A DNA stretch of 64,000 nt from Algorimicrobium echini (GTDB taxonomy: Bacteria > Bacteroidota > Bacteroidia > Flavobacteriales > Flavobacteriaceae). Positions 46,418 to 56,507 of this stretch are shown piece after piece. Position 1 is the stretch's first letter; each line of letters starts with the position of its first letter. Below the pieces are notes generated by a model. That model searched no databases and was not told the DNA's origin. It saw nothing but the letters and a program-made list of their open reading frames with translations. The position numbers and the translations under genes are program-made. The stretch covers positions 1,293,462 to 1,357,461 of the forward strand of contig NZ_FOVN01000001.1 of assembly GCF_900115185.1 (NCBI RefSeq), given 5' to 3'.

Positions 46418-48949
46418 ATGGCAAAGAATTTAGTTATTGTTGAGTCGCCAGCGAAGGCAAAAACAATTGAAAAATTTTTAGGAAAAGATTTTAAAGTAGA
46501 GTCTAGTTTTGGACACATAGCTGATTTACCATCCAAGGAATTAGGGGTAGATGTTGATGGTGATTTTAAACCAGTTTATGAGGTTTCTAAAGATAAAAAA
46601 GCAGTTGTAAAGAAGCTGAAAGATTTAGCAAAGAAAGCTGAAATGGTTTGGCTGGCAAGTGATGAGGATCGCGAGGGTGAAGCTATTGCTTGGCATTTGG
46701 CTGAATCATTAAATTTAGATAAGGCAAAAACGAAACGAATTGTTTTTCATGAAATTACAAAAACCGCTATCCAAAAAGCGATTGAAAATCCGCGAGGTAT
46801 TGATTACGATTTAGTTGATGCGCAACAAGCACGTCGTGTATTAGATAGAATAGTAGGTTATGAGTTGTCGCCAGTTTTATGGCGTAAGGTTAAAGGAGGT
46901 TTGTCAGCTGGGCGTGTTCAATCTGTTTCTGTAAGATTAATTGTAGAACGAGAACGCGAAATCCAAGATTTTAGCCCTGTAGCATCATATAGAATAGATG
47001 CAGAGTTTTCAAATGAAGATGGTCAAACATTTAAAGCCAAGCTTCCCAAGAATTTTTCATCAAAAAAAGAAGCCCTAGCATTTTTAGAACAAAATGCTAA
47101 AGCCACATTCAAAATAGGGGATTTACAGAAAAAACCAGCTAAAAAATCACCAGCAGCACCTTTTACAACATCTACTTTGCAGCAGGAAGCAGCTCGTAAA
47201 CTGTATTTTTCGGTAAGTAAAACCATGACAATGGCACAACGCTTATACGAAGCCGGTTTAATTACTTATATGAGAACGGATAGTGTGAATCTTTCTGATG
47301 AAGCCCGTAAAGGCGCCAAGGCAGAAATTGAAAGTGCCTATGGTTCTAAATTTAGCAAGCCAAGAACGTATAAAGGGAAATCTAAAGGCGCACAAGAAGC
47401 GCATGAGGCCATCCGACCAACAGATTTTTCAAACCATTCTGTAAATATAGATCGCGATCAAGCTAGATTATATGATTTAATTTGGAAACGAGCCATTGCG
47501 TCCCAAATGAGTGATGCCGAATTAGAACGTACCAACATTAAAATTGATGCGTCAACACATGATGAAAACTTTACGGCCAACGGAGAAGTTATTACTTTTG
47601 AAGGGTTCTTAAAAGTATATTTAGAAGGAACCGATGATGAAGATGAAGAACAAGACGGTATGTTGCCAGCAATGAAGGTCAACGAAACGTTGCTTAATAA
47701 TTATATTACCGCTACAGAACGCTATACCAGACCTCCTGCTCGTTTTACAGAAGCTGCTTTAGTTAAAAAGTTAGAAGAATTGGGTATTGGTCGTCCATCT
47801 ACTTATGCGCCAACTATATCTACTATTCAGAATAGAAACTATGTAGAAAAAGGAACTGTTGATGGCGTAGAACGTGAATATACCTTATTAACATTAAGAG
47901 ATGGGAAAGTAGACGATAAATTGCTTTCAGAAAAGGTAGGTTCCGATAAAGGAAAATTAGTGCCAACAGATATTGGAATGATTGTAACCGATTTTCTGGT
48001 GAATCATTTTGAAACTATTTTAGATTATAATTTTACAGCAAAAGTTGAAGAAGATTTTGATGAGATTGCTGAAGGTAAAGTAGACTGGAAAAAAATGATG
48101 AAAGATTTTTACAAAGACTTTCATCCAGTTGTTATTGATGTTCAGGAAAATGCCGATAGGGAATCTGGCGAACGAATTTTAGGAAAAGATCCTGAAACCG
48201 GAAAACAAGTAAGTGTGCGTTTAGGGAAATTTGGACCAATGGTTCAAATAGGCACCGTTGACGATGAGGAAAAACCGCAATTTGCAAGTCTATCACCAGA
48301 TCAACAATTAAATACAATTTCCTATGAAGAAGCAATGGATTTGTTTCAACTTCCAAAAGCGTTAGGGGAATATGAAAATTTACCAGTTGAGGTAAATAAT
48401 GGACGTTATGGACCTTATGTTAAATTTGGTGACCAATTTGTATCCTTGCCAAAGGGGACTGATCCGTTAAGTGTTGAGTTGGATGATGCTATTGTACTTA
48501 TTAAAGAGAAGCAAAAAGCAGATGCTCCTATATATATGTATAAAGATTTACCTGTTCAGAAAGGAAAAGGGCGATTTGGACCATTTATTAAATGGAATGA
48601 TATGTTTATTAATGTCAACAAGAAATACGATTGGGATAACTTATCGGATGAAGATATAGTTACACTAATTGAAGACAAAATTCAAAAAGAAATAGATAAG
48701 GTTATCCATAATTGGGAAGATGCAGGTATTCGAGTAGAAAAGGCTCGTTGGGGCAGGCATAACGTTATAAAAGGTAAAACAAAAATTGAATTACCAAAAA
48801 CGCATGATGTCACAGAAATGACTTTAGAAGAAGCTGAAGCCATTATAGAGAAAAACGCACCCAAGAAAAAAGCTACTAAAAAGAAAGCTACAGCCAAGAA
48901 AGGCACTATAAAAAAATTAACCAAGAAAAAAAACACCACTAAAAAGTAA
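46418..48949 (+). CDS. topA: DNA topoisomerase I
   Basis: An 843-residue type IA topoisomerase. The TOPRIM domain opens the protein (LVIVESPAKAKTIEKFLG, SDEDREGEAIAWH); the active-site tyrosine is in LITYMRTDSVNLS. After the core come zinc-less C-terminal repeats (RLGKFGPMVQIG, NGRYGPYVKFG, KGRFGPFIKW) typical of Bacteroidota, and a Lys-rich tail. It relaxes negative supercoils. It lies 10 bases before the arginase-fold gene, so the two are co-transcribed. Confidence 0.96.
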   Translation: MAKNLVIVESPAKAKTIEKFLGKDFKVESSFGHIADLPSKELGVDVDGDFKPVYEVSKDKKAVVKKLKDLAKKAEMVWLASDEDREGEAIAWHLAESLNLDKAKTKRIVFHEITKTAIQKAIENPRGIDYDLVDAQQARRVLDRIVGYELSPVLWRKVKGGLSAGRVQSVSVRLIVEREREIQDFSPVASYRIDAEFSNEDGQTFKAKLPKNFSSKKEALAFLEQNAKATFKIGDLQKKPAKKSPAAPFTTSTLQQEAARKLYFSVSKTMTMAQRLYEAGLITYMRTDSVNLSDEARKGAKAEIESAYGSKFSKPRTYKGKSKGAQEAHEAIRPTDFSNHSVNIDRDQARLYDLIWKRAIASQMSDAELERTNIKIDASTHDENFTANGEVITFEGFLKVYLEGTDDEDEEQDGMLPAMKVNETLLNNYITATERYTRPPARFTEAALVKKLEELGIGRPSTYAPTISTIQNRNYVEKGTVDGVEREYTLLTLRDGKVDDKLLSEKVGSDKGKLVPTDIGMIVTDFLVNHFETILDYNFTAKVEEDFDEIAEGKVDWKKMMKDFYKDFHPVVIDVQENADRESGERILGKDPETGKQVSVRLGKFGPMVQIGTVDDEEKPQFASLSPDQQLNTISYEEAMDLFQLPKALGEYENLPVEVNNGRYGPYVKFGDQFVSLPKGTDPLSVELDDAIVLIKEKQKADAPIYMYKDLPVQKGKGRFGPFIKWNDMFINVNKKYDWDNLSDEDIVTLIEDKIQKEIDKVIHNWEDAGIRVEKARWGRHNVIKGKTKIELPKTHDVTEMTLEEAEAIIEKNAPKKKATKKKATAKKGTIKKLTKKKNTTKK

Positions 48950-48959
48950 TATTTAGGTA

Positions 48960-50126
48960 ATGAATTTTAGTTTTTTGACTCCCGTTCCCGATAGTGTTCT
49001 AGCTCATAATGAATTATTGTCAACACAAGCGCTTGGAAGAAAAATACGTATTCATTCAGATCAGAGCGGTATTCCGGATTTAGAAGGTATACAAATAGCT
49101 ATAATTGGAGTATTAGAAAATCGTAATGATATTAATTATATAGGTGAAGATTTTAATTTAAATGAAATACGAAAATCGCTTTATGCGCTTTTTCCTGGAA
49201 ATTGGCATACTTCGATTGCCGATTTAGGCGATATCCATAAAGGAGAATCTATAGAAGATACCTATTATGCCATAAAAACTGCCGTTGCTCTATTAATTCC
49301 AAAAGGTATTATACCAATTGTAATTGGCGGAAGCCAAGATATTACCTATCCCATCTATCGTGCTTATGATGCATTAATGCCAATGGTGAATATTGCTAAT
49401 GTGGATTCTAAATTCGATTTAGGTGATTCTACCAAACCAATTAAAAACACCAGTTTTGTCGGAAAAATTATTTTGGATGAACCCTATAATTTATTCAACT
49501 ATGCAACTATTGGTTATCAAACTTATTTCAATTCGCAAGAAGAAATAGATTTAATGGATAAGCTTTATTTCGAGTCCTACCGTTTAGGGGCTGTTTCAAA
49601 TGATATAACTTTAGTGGAGCCAGCTTTACGTGATGCTAATATTGTAAGTGTCGATTTAGGCTCTGTAAAAGGTTCAGAGGTTGGCTCCAGACAACAAGTG
49701 TCACCAAATGGTTTTGATGGCAAAGAAATTTGTGCCATTTCTCGCTATGCAGGAATTAGTAACAAGGTAACCACATTTGGTATTTTTGAATACAAACCCT
49801 CAAGTGTAGACGATTTAACTTCGGGTTTAATTGCCCAGATGTTATGGTACTTTATAGAAGGTGTTAATTATCGTGTAAAAGATGATGATTTTTCTTTGGA
49901 ACATAACTACCAAAAATTCATTACCTTAGTCGACCATCAAGAATTGATTTTTTACAAAAGTATGAAAACAGGACGTTGGTGGATAGAAATACCTTTTTTA
50001 GAAGAAATAAATAATAAATTGAAAAGACATACGTTATTACCCTGTACACATCAAGATTATCAAGATGCCTGTAATAATAATGTGCCAGAGCGCTGGTACA
50101 AGGCGTTTCAAAAGAATTGTGTTTAA
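48960..50126 (+). CDS. Arginase-fold protein lacking metal ligands
   Basis: A 388-residue protein aligning with formimidoylglutamase/arginase. The three metal motifs are altered: GGDHS reads GGSQD, DAHxD reads DSKFD, and SxDxDxxDP reads SVDLGSVKG. The ligands His of motif 1, His of motif 2 and the second Asp of motif 3 are lost, so binuclear manganese hydrolysis is unlikely. It is probably a structural or regulatory relative. Its place between topA and gldK is, as I recall, shared by other flavobacteria, hinting at a link with gliding or T9SS. Confidence 0.8.
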   Translation: MNFSFLTPVPDSVLAHNELLSTQALGRKIRIHSDQSGIPDLEGIQIAIIGVLENRNDINYIGEDFNLNEIRKSLYALFPGNWHTSIADLGDIHKGESIEDTYYAIKTAVALLIPKGIIPIVIGGSQDITYPIYRAYDALMPMVNIANVDSKFDLGDSTKPIKNTSFVGKIILDEPYNLFNYATIGYQTYFNSQEEIDLMDKLYFESYRLGAVSNDITLVEPALRDANIVSVDLGSVKGSEVGSRQQVSPNGFDGKEICAISRYAGISNKVTTFGIFEYKPSSVDDLTSGLIAQMLWYFIEGVNYRVKDDDFSLEHNYQKFITLVDHQELIFYKSMKTGRWWIEIPFLEEINNKLKRHTLLPCTHQDYQDACNNNVPERWYKAFQKNCV

Positions 50127-50283
50127 AACTTTAACGTTTTAAGGGTGTGTTTCATCGATTAAAAGCAATTTTTCACGATGAAATGTGTTTTTTTTCAATA
50201 AAAAAGTTGTTTTTTACAAATTATATAAATATGTTTACGCTCTTAAAAATTTTAAGGCCAAAATAATTAACCTCGAGTTTTCT

Positions 50284-51660
50284 ATGGATATGAAAAAATT
50301 AATGTTATTAACCGCAATTTTAGCTGTGCTATCCAGCTGTGGATCTGGCGACAGAGGTCAGCTTGTAGGAGTTAAAGGAAAAAAATGGCATCCCGAAAAA
50401 CCTTATGGTATGGAATTAGTCCCAGGTGGTGCTTTTATAATGGGTAAAGCAGACGACGATCTTGCTGGAGTTAATGATGCACCAGCTAAAACCGTAACTG
50501 TACGTTCTTATTATATGGATGCTACTGAAATTACAAATAGCGAGTATAAGCAATTTGTTGAATGGGTACGCGATTCAACAATTAGAACACGTTTAGCTAT
50601 TCTAGCTGATGAAGAAGGTTTAACTCAAGCCGATGCTGGTACAATTGGTGATTATGCTTTTCTAGATGCAGAACCTGAAAATATGTCTGTATACGAAAAG
50701 TATATGTATGATAATTATTCAGGACTTGGGCCTACAGGATATGAAGGTAGAAAATTAAATAAAGATATTGATATTGAATTTGATACAGCTAATTATGTAG
50801 ATGAGTTGTATGCCGAAGTTATGGATACCATGTATTTACCTTTAGAGGAGTCTTACAATGGACAACGTACTTGGGATGTGAAGAAATTTAAATTCCAATA
50901 CACCTACATGGATATCGAGAAGGCTGCCAAAATGAAAAATAAAGGTAAAAAGCGTTCTGATTTCTTAATTACCGAAGCTGTAGAAATTTATCCAGATACA
51001 ACAGCTTGGATTCGCGATTTTGCGTATTCTTATAATGAGCCTATGCACAATGATTATTTCTGGCATGCAGCTTATGATGAATACCCTGTAGTAGGTGTGT
51101 CTTGGAAACAAGCCAATGCCTTTTGTGAATGGCGTACCTTACACCATAATGAATACAGAAAGAGCAAAAAACAACACAATGTTCCAAAGTATCGTCTACC
51201 TTCGGAAGCAGAGTGGGAGTATGCTGCTCGCGGTGGCTTACAAGCTGCAACATTTCCTTGGGGAGGACCGTACACTAAAAATGATAGAGGTTGTTTTATG
51301 GCAAACTTTAAGCCCTTACGTGGTGATTATGCTGCTGACCAAGCTTTGTATACTGTAGAAGCAAAATCTTATGAAGCAAATGATTACAACCTTTACAATA
51401 TGGCCGGAAACGTATCTGAATGGGTGCATGCTTCTTACGACCCGTCTTCTTATGAATATGTGTCCAGCATTAACCCAAGTGTAAATGATATTAACAACAA
51501 CCGTAAAGTGGTTCGTGGTGGATCATGGAAAGATGTTGCATACTATTTACAAGTAAGTTCAAGAGACTATGAATATGCAGATTCTGCAAGAAGCTACATA
51601 GGTTTCAGAACGGTTCAGGATTATTTAGGTACAGATGTTACTCTAAATGCTAAAAATTAA
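50284..51660 (+). CDS. gldK: Gliding motility lipoprotein GldK (T9SS ring)
   Basis: About 458 residues from the ATG at 50284 (50290 is also possible); an in-frame GTG at 50185 would add residues with no match. The lipobox is LSSC after LTAILAV. The body is an FGE-like fold (PGGAFIMGKADDD, RLPSEAEWEYAARGG, NMAGNVSEWVHASYD), but the two FGE cysteines are absent (GGSWKDVAYYL), so it is structural. GldK forms the periplasmic ring with GldN under the outer membrane. It starts the gldKLMN operon. Confidence 0.95.
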   Translation: MDMKKLMLLTAILAVLSSCGSGDRGQLVGVKGKKWHPEKPYGMELVPGGAFIMGKADDDLAGVNDAPAKTVTVRSYYMDATEITNSEYKQFVEWVRDSTIRTRLAILADEEGLTQADAGTIGDYAFLDAEPENMSVYEKYMYDNYSGLGPTGYEGRKLNKDIDIEFDTANYVDELYAEVMDTMYLPLEESYNGQRTWDVKKFKFQYTYMDIEKAAKMKNKGKKRSDFLITEAVEIYPDTTAWIRDFAYSYNEPMHNDYFWHAAYDEYPVVGVSWKQANAFCEWRTLHHNEYRKSKKQHNVPKYRLPSEAEWEYAARGGLQAATFPWGGPYTKNDRGCFMANFKPLRGDYAADQALYTVEAKSYEANDYNLYNMAGNVSEWVHASYDPSSYEYVSSINPSVNDINNNRKVVRGGSWKDVAYYLQVSSRDYEYADSARSYIGFRTVQDYLGTDVTLNAKN

Positions 51661-51714
51661 AAAAAATTAAACTAAACTATAAACTAAAATTAAACTTAAC
51701 TAAAACTAAAAATT

Positions 51715-52359
51715 ATGGCACAATCAAGAGGATTTAAGAAATTTATGGCAATGGCTTACGGATTAGGAGCATCTGTTGTTATTATTGGTGCATTATTCAA
51801 AATTATTCACTTTGAATTAGGGCCTTTAACTGGTAACGTAATGTTAACAATCGGTTTGGTTACTGAAGCAATAATTTTCGCACTTTCTGCCTTTGAACCA
51901 GTAGATAATGATTTAGACTGGTCTTTAGTATATCCAGAATTAGCTGGAGGTATGTCTACAACTAAAAAGAAAGAACAACCAAAAGACGCTGAAGGTTTAT
52001 TATCTCAAAAATTAGATAACTTATTAAAAGAAGCTAAAATTGACGGTGAATTAATGGCTTCTTTAGGAAACAGTATTAAAAACTTTGAAGGTGCTGCCAA
52101 AGGAATTGCGCCTACAGTAGATTCAATGGCTGCAACTAAAAAGTATGGCGAGGAGTTATCATTAGCAGCTGCTCAAATGGAATCTTTAAACAGTCTATAC
52201 AAAGTACAGTTAGAAAGTGTTAATCGTCAAGCAACTATCAACGAAGAATCTGTTGAAAATGCACAAAAATTAAAAGAACAAATGCAGTCGTTAGCATCTA
52301 ACTTATCATCATTAAACGGTGTTTATGGTGGTATGTTATCTGCAATGAATAAAAACTAA
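51715..52359 (+). CDS. gldL: Gliding motility protein GldL (T9SS motor)
   Basis: A 214-residue inner-membrane protein with two helices (AYGLGASVVIIGALFKII and GNVMLTIGLVTEAIIFALS) and a long cytoplasmic coiled region. A glutamate in the second helix (LVTEAI) is the type of residue implicated in proton flow. With GldM it forms the proton-driven rotary motor of the T9SS. It lies 54 bases after gldK. Confidence 0.96.
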   Translation: MAQSRGFKKFMAMAYGLGASVVIIGALFKIIHFELGPLTGNVMLTIGLVTEAIIFALSAFEPVDNDLDWSLVYPELAGGMSTTKKKEQPKDAEGLLSQKLDNLLKEAKIDGELMASLGNSIKNFEGAAKGIAPTVDSMAATKKYGEELSLAAAQMESLNSLYKVQLESVNRQATINEESVENAQKLKEQMQSLASNLSSLNGVYGGMLSAMNKN

Positions 52360-52410
52360 TTAAGTTTAGTAGTATCAATTTTAACTAATTAACAAAAAAC
52401 TAAATTAGAA

Positions 52411-53961
52411 ATGGCAGGAGGAAAATTATCTGCAAGGCAGAAAATGATTAACTTGATGTATTTGATCTTCATTGCGATGTTAGCATTGAATATGTCAAAA
52501 GAAGTGCTTTCGGCATTTGGCTTAATGAATGAAAAATTAGTCGAATCAAACGAAGCAACTACGGATAGAAATGAAGCTTTTATGGCAGGTTTAGCTGAAA
52601 AAGTTAGCGAACAACCAGCAAAATACCAACCGTTAAAAGCACAAGCAGATCAAATTGATGTTTTATCAAACGACTTCAATGCATATCTAGCTGATTTAAA
52701 AGGAAAAATGACCGCAACGGTTGAAGATCCTCAAGATTACGAAGTAATGGATAAAGGAGATTTCTTAGACAACTACTTCTTTAAAGGCGAAAAGTTAAAG
52801 CCAGAAGGACAGGAGTTTATGGATAAAATTAACTCCTACAGAGATGGTGTTGTTGCCATATTAAGAACAAATCCAGACATGTCAAGTATTGCTGACGATG
52901 TTGAGAAAAAGTTTTCAACAGATCCAGTAACAAATAGAGACGGAAACAAGATCGATTGGTTAAGCTACCACTACAGAGGATTTCCTTTAGTAGCATCTTT
53001 AACAAAAATGACTCAATTACAAGCTGATGTTAAAACAACAGAATCTGAAGTTTTATCATCTATGTTAGCTGGTAAGCTTAAAGTTGAAGCCTCTTTAACA
53101 AATTTTGATGCCATTGTTGTTCCAGATAAAACAGCTTTCTTTTCAGGAGAAAACTTTACAGGAACTATTATCTTAGGAAAAAAGGATAATACCCTTCAAG
53201 CTGATAAAGTAGTTATTAATGGTCAAGAGTTACCTAAAGAGTCTATGCAAGCTGGTAAAACAGTTTTAGATTTCCCTGCAGGAGCTGTTGGTGAAAGAGA
53301 AATTACTGGTGAGTTCCAATTTAAGGAAGGTGATTCTATTATCTCTATTCCTGTAAAATCAACTTATGCAGTTGTACCTAAACCAAATTCAGCAACAATT
53401 TCTGCTGATAAGATGAACGTTGTTTATCGTGGTGTTGCTAATCCAATGACTATCTCATTTGCTGGTGTATCTGATAATAATGTATCAGCTAGTGCGCCAG
53501 GTTTAAGTAAAGCATCTGGAACAGGTAAATACGTAATGAATCCAGGTTCTGGTCGTGAAGTGTCTATTAATGTATCAGGAACATTACCTGATGGATCAAA
53601 AGTTAGCGATAGAGCAACATTTAGAATTAAAGATATTCCAAAACCAACAGGATCCATTAGTGGTCAAACAGGTATTGTAAAGTTACCACGTAACAGTGTT
53701 GAAATTTCAACTATTGGAGCGTTGTTAGATGATTTTGATTTCGAATTACCAATTCAAGTAACATCATTTAAGGTAAAAGTACCTGGACAGCCATCTGTAA
53801 ATGTTAGTGGAACAAAATTAAATAGTCAAGCTAAAAATGCCTTACGTAAGGCAAGACGTGGAGACCAAATATCAATTTTCGATATTTCAGCACAAATTAA
53901 AGGAAACTCATCTTATAAGTTAAAAGGTGTATCTCCAGTAATTGTTGAATTAACAAATTAA
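52411..53961 (+). CDS. gldM: Gliding motility protein GldM (T9SS motor)
   Basis: A 516-residue protein with one N-terminal helix (MINLMYLIFIAMLALNMS) and four periplasmic domains. The opening GGKLSARQKMINLMYL and NGDKVDWLSYHYRGFP-like segment (here DGNKIDWLSYHYRGFP-like wording) are typical. It spans the periplasm and passes the rotation made by GldL to the GldKN ring. 51 bases after gldL. Confidence 0.96.
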   Translation: MAGGKLSARQKMINLMYLIFIAMLALNMSKEVLSAFGLMNEKLVESNEATTDRNEAFMAGLAEKVSEQPAKYQPLKAQADQIDVLSNDFNAYLADLKGKMTATVEDPQDYEVMDKGDFLDNYFFKGEKLKPEGQEFMDKINSYRDGVVAILRTNPDMSSIADDVEKKFSTDPVTNRDGNKIDWLSYHYRGFPLVASLTKMTQLQADVKTTESEVLSSMLAGKLKVEASLTNFDAIVVPDKTAFFSGENFTGTIILGKKDNTLQADKVVINGQELPKESMQAGKTVLDFPAGAVGEREITGEFQFKEGDSIISIPVKSTYAVVPKPNSATISADKMNVVYRGVANPMTISFAGVSDNNVSASAPGLSKASGTGKYVMNPGSGREVSINVSGTLPDGSKVSDRATFRIKDIPKPTGSISGQTGIVKLPRNSVEISTIGALLDDFDFELPIQVTSFKVKVPGQPSVNVSGTKLNSQAKNALRKARRGDQISIFDISAQIKGNSSYKLKGVSPVIVELTN

Positions 53962-54011
53962 TATAGGTTTTAGCATCTGATGATAAGCCCAAATAATTAA
54001 AATTAAAACAG

Positions 54012-54911
54012 ATGAATTATAAAAGTTTTTTATTAACCGTTTTAAGTGTGTCTTTTGTGACAGCTTCTTTTGCACAGGCAAACTTGTTGAGTGCAAAATC
54101 ACCTGAAGAAATTGGTGTACGTACTGAAGCCCAAAAAGAAGTGGATAATGATAAGCCATTGGAGTATGGATATGTGGATGATAGAGACATTCTGTTTTCT
54201 AAAATGACATGGGAACGCGTTGTTCTTGATGAGCGTGTTAACTTTCCGTTGTACTATCCTGTAGATACAAACAACATAGGCAAGCACAGACGTTCATTGT
54301 TTGATGTGCTTTGGAAAAATGTTAAAAATGGTAATATAGAAACCGTTTATGACGATTCTTACTTTACAGCAGAACGTACTATTGAAGATTTACGTGCTAG
54401 TATGTCTAAAGTAGATACACTAGATATTGGTTACGATCAGTATAACGCTGATGGGTTTGTATCTCCAGAGTATATTATAAAACGAGATATTACTTCTTAT
54501 GATGTGAGTGCGTATTTAATTAAAGGACTTTGGTACTTTGATAAGCGTCAGGCTGAATTAAAATATCGTTTAATTGGTATTGCACCTGCAGCACCAGATG
54601 TTAACTTTATTGATTCGGAAGATGAAGCAAATAAAGAACCTATTCCATTGTTTTGGGTGTTCTTCCCAGATGCGCGAGAAATTTTACACGAAGCCAAAGC
54701 GTTTAATAACGAAAACAGTTCAGTGCCATTTTCATTTGATCATTTGTTAAACTCTAGACGCTTTAACGGCTATATTTACAAAGAAGAAAACGTATATGGC
54801 GACCGTAAGGTAACCGAATATATTTCTGAAAACGCCTTGATGCAATTATTAGAATCAGAGCGAATCAAAGAAAAAATTAGAAACTTTGAATTAGATATGT
54901 GGTCTTATTAA
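54012..54911 (+). CDS. gldN: Gliding motility protein GldN (T9SS ring)
   Basis: A 299-residue exported protein with signal peptide ending TASFAQ. Segments WERVVLDERVNFPLYYP, RRSLFDVL and VFFPDAREIL are GldN hallmarks. It forms the periplasmic ring with GldK and is required for secretion. It is the last gene of gldKLMN and is followed by a strong terminator. 50 bases after gldM. Confidence 0.96.
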   Translation: MNYKSFLLTVLSVSFVTASFAQANLLSAKSPEEIGVRTEAQKEVDNDKPLEYGYVDDRDILFSKMTWERVVLDERVNFPLYYPVDTNNIGKHRRSLFDVLWKNVKNGNIETVYDDSYFTAERTIEDLRASMSKVDTLDIGYDQYNADGFVSPEYIIKRDITSYDVSAYLIKGLWYFDKRQAELKYRLIGIAPAAPDVNFIDSEDEANKEPIPLFWVFFPDAREILHEAKAFNNENSSVPFSFDHLLNSRRFNGYIYKEENVYGDRKVTEYISENALMQLLESERIKEKIRNFELDMWSY

Positions 54912-54932
54912 GTCCAACGTATTAATCTTATT

Positions 54933-54963
54933 AAAACGCTCACTTAAAAAGTGAGCGTTTTTT
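54933..54963 (+). terminator. Terminator after gldN
   Basis: AAAACGCTCACTT (54933-54945) pairs with AAGTGAGCGTTTT (54949-54961) around AAA, ending in six T. It closes the gldKLMN operon. Confidence 0.92.
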
Positions 54964-55008
54964 GTTTTTATACTATTAATAACCCAAAAACACAGTACCT
55001 TTACAGGT

Positions 55009-56052
55009 ATGAAAGTAGATTATTTTGTAGTCGGTCTCGGTTTGGCTGGTGTAGCATTTTGTGAAGAATTGCGTCAAGCAAACAAATCCTTTTTGGTGTT
55101 TGATAATAATTCGCAACAAGCTTCAATGGTAGCAGCAGGAATGTATAATCCAGTTATTTTAAAGCGTTTTACGGAAGTATGGATGGCTAAAGAGCAATTG
55201 GCTATAGCCAAGCCATATTATAAGGAATTAGAACGCTTGCTTAATGTGAAACTAGATTATACAATTAAATTATATAGACGTTTTGCGTCCATTGAAGAGC
55301 AAAATCTATGGTTTAACGCTTCCGATAAACCGAACTTGGAACCCTATCTATCTACTAAATTAGTTTCAAATTCAAACCCACATATAGATGCGCCATTTAA
55401 TTTAGGTGAAGTTTATCATGCTGGACGTGTGGATACAACCGCTTTAATTTCGAATTATAAAAGCTATCTAAAAAACCATTCCCAATTAGTATCAGACGGT
55501 TTCCAACATGATTTATTGCAACTAGATGGCGAGAAACTTCAGTATCAAAATCATGAAGCAAAACACATGGTGTTTTGTGAAGGTTTTGGACTAAAACACA
55601 ACCCATATTTTAATCATTTACCCTTAAATGGCACCAAAGGAGAAGTGTTAACCGTTAACGTTCCAAATTTGAAAATTGACTATGCTCTAAAATCTGGGGT
55701 TTTTATAATGCCTAATACAACGGAAGACTATTATGTTGGAGCTACTTACAACCGGTTTGATAAAACCAACACACCAACTGATAATGGAAAAACCGAACTT
55801 ATTACAAAATTAAATACCTTTTTAAAAGCATCTTTGGAAGTAACAAGTCATAAAGCGGGAGTTCGGCCTACAGTTAATGATAGAAGACCATTGGTAGGCA
55901 CACATTTAAAATATAAAAATCTACATGTATTAAATGGGTTGGGATCGCGAGGCGTGATGATTTCACCTTATGCTGCAAAGCAACTATTCAACCATATAGA
56001 AAATAAGCAGCCATTAAATTCAGAGATAACCATAAATAGGTTTAGGGTTTAA
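55009..56052 (+). CDS. FAD-dependent oxidoreductase (DAO family)
   Basis: A 347-residue protein with an N-terminal Rossmann motif (FVVGLGLAGVAF) and FAD contact residues FDNNSQQASMVAAGMYNP. The C-terminal part has HKAGVRPTVNDRRPLVG and GLGSRGVMISPYAA, as in D-amino-acid oxidase/glycine oxidase-like proteins. The substrate is unknown. It stands just after the gldN terminator with its own likely promoter (TACCTTTA at 54996), and its 3' end overlaps the convergent DUF983 gene by 11 bases. Confidence 0.85.
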   Translation: MKVDYFVVGLGLAGVAFCEELRQANKSFLVFDNNSQQASMVAAGMYNPVILKRFTEVWMAKEQLAIAKPYYKELERLLNVKLDYTIKLYRRFASIEEQNLWFNASDKPNLEPYLSTKLVSNSNPHIDAPFNLGEVYHAGRVDTTALISNYKSYLKNHSQLVSDGFQHDLLQLDGEKLQYQNHEAKHMVFCEGFGLKHNPYFNHLPLNGTKGEVLTVNVPNLKIDYALKSGVFIMPNTTEDYYVGATYNRFDKTNTPTDNGKTELITKLNTFLKASLEVTSHKAGVRPTVNDRRPLVGTHLKYKNLHVLNGLGSRGVMISPYAAKQLFNHIENKQPLNSEITINRFRV

Positions 56053-56425
56053 CTTTGCTTTTATCGTAATGCATAAACATGTTTATCCAAATGTTTCGAG
56101 ATAAACGCATAATGATTGGCGCAAATACAACGAGTGTGCCAACAATAGCAATAAAGGCTGTAATTAAATTGCTACCAATAAATAGGTAGCTAATTACAAA
56201 AGCCGCTACAGCAAAAGCAATTCCAACAGCATAACTCACATACATAGAACCATAAAAAAATGATGGCTCAATGCGGTATTTTGTTTGACAATGCGAACAA
56301 GTTTCATGCATTTTTAGAACATCATTCAGTACATACGGGTTTTTATTAATATACATGGATTCTTGATGGCACTTGGGGCAAGCACCTGTAAAAATACTAT
56401 AAAGCTTCGTTCCTTTTGTAATCAT
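56042..56425 (-). CDS. DUF983 zinc-ribbon membrane protein
   Basis: From the ATG at 56425 the protein has 127 residues; upstream in-frame ATGs would add an unlikely polar segment. It has two CxxC pairs, ACPKCHQESMY and CSHCQTKY, forming a zinc ribbon, then two helices (VSYAVGIAFAVAAFVISYLF and NLITAFIAIVGTLVVFAPI). This is DUF983. Function unknown. Confidence 0.85.
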   Translation of the reverse strand: MITKGTKLYSIFTGACPKCHQESMYINKNPYVLNDVLKMHETCSHCQTKYRIEPSFFYGSMYVSYAVGIAFAVAAFVISYLFIGSNLITAFIAIVGTLVVFAPIIMRLSRNIWINMFMHYDKSKVKP

Positions 56426-56507
56426 GTTTATTAGTTTATTTTTGCACTTTGTAAGAACAACAAAATTAGCCATTTATTTAATATAGTCTAGTAACAATTG
56501 TAACATA

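Noticed and set aside
48860..48949. Lys-rich end of topA as a separate repeat
   Set aside because: It is the usual low-complexity basic tail of bacterial topoisomerase I.
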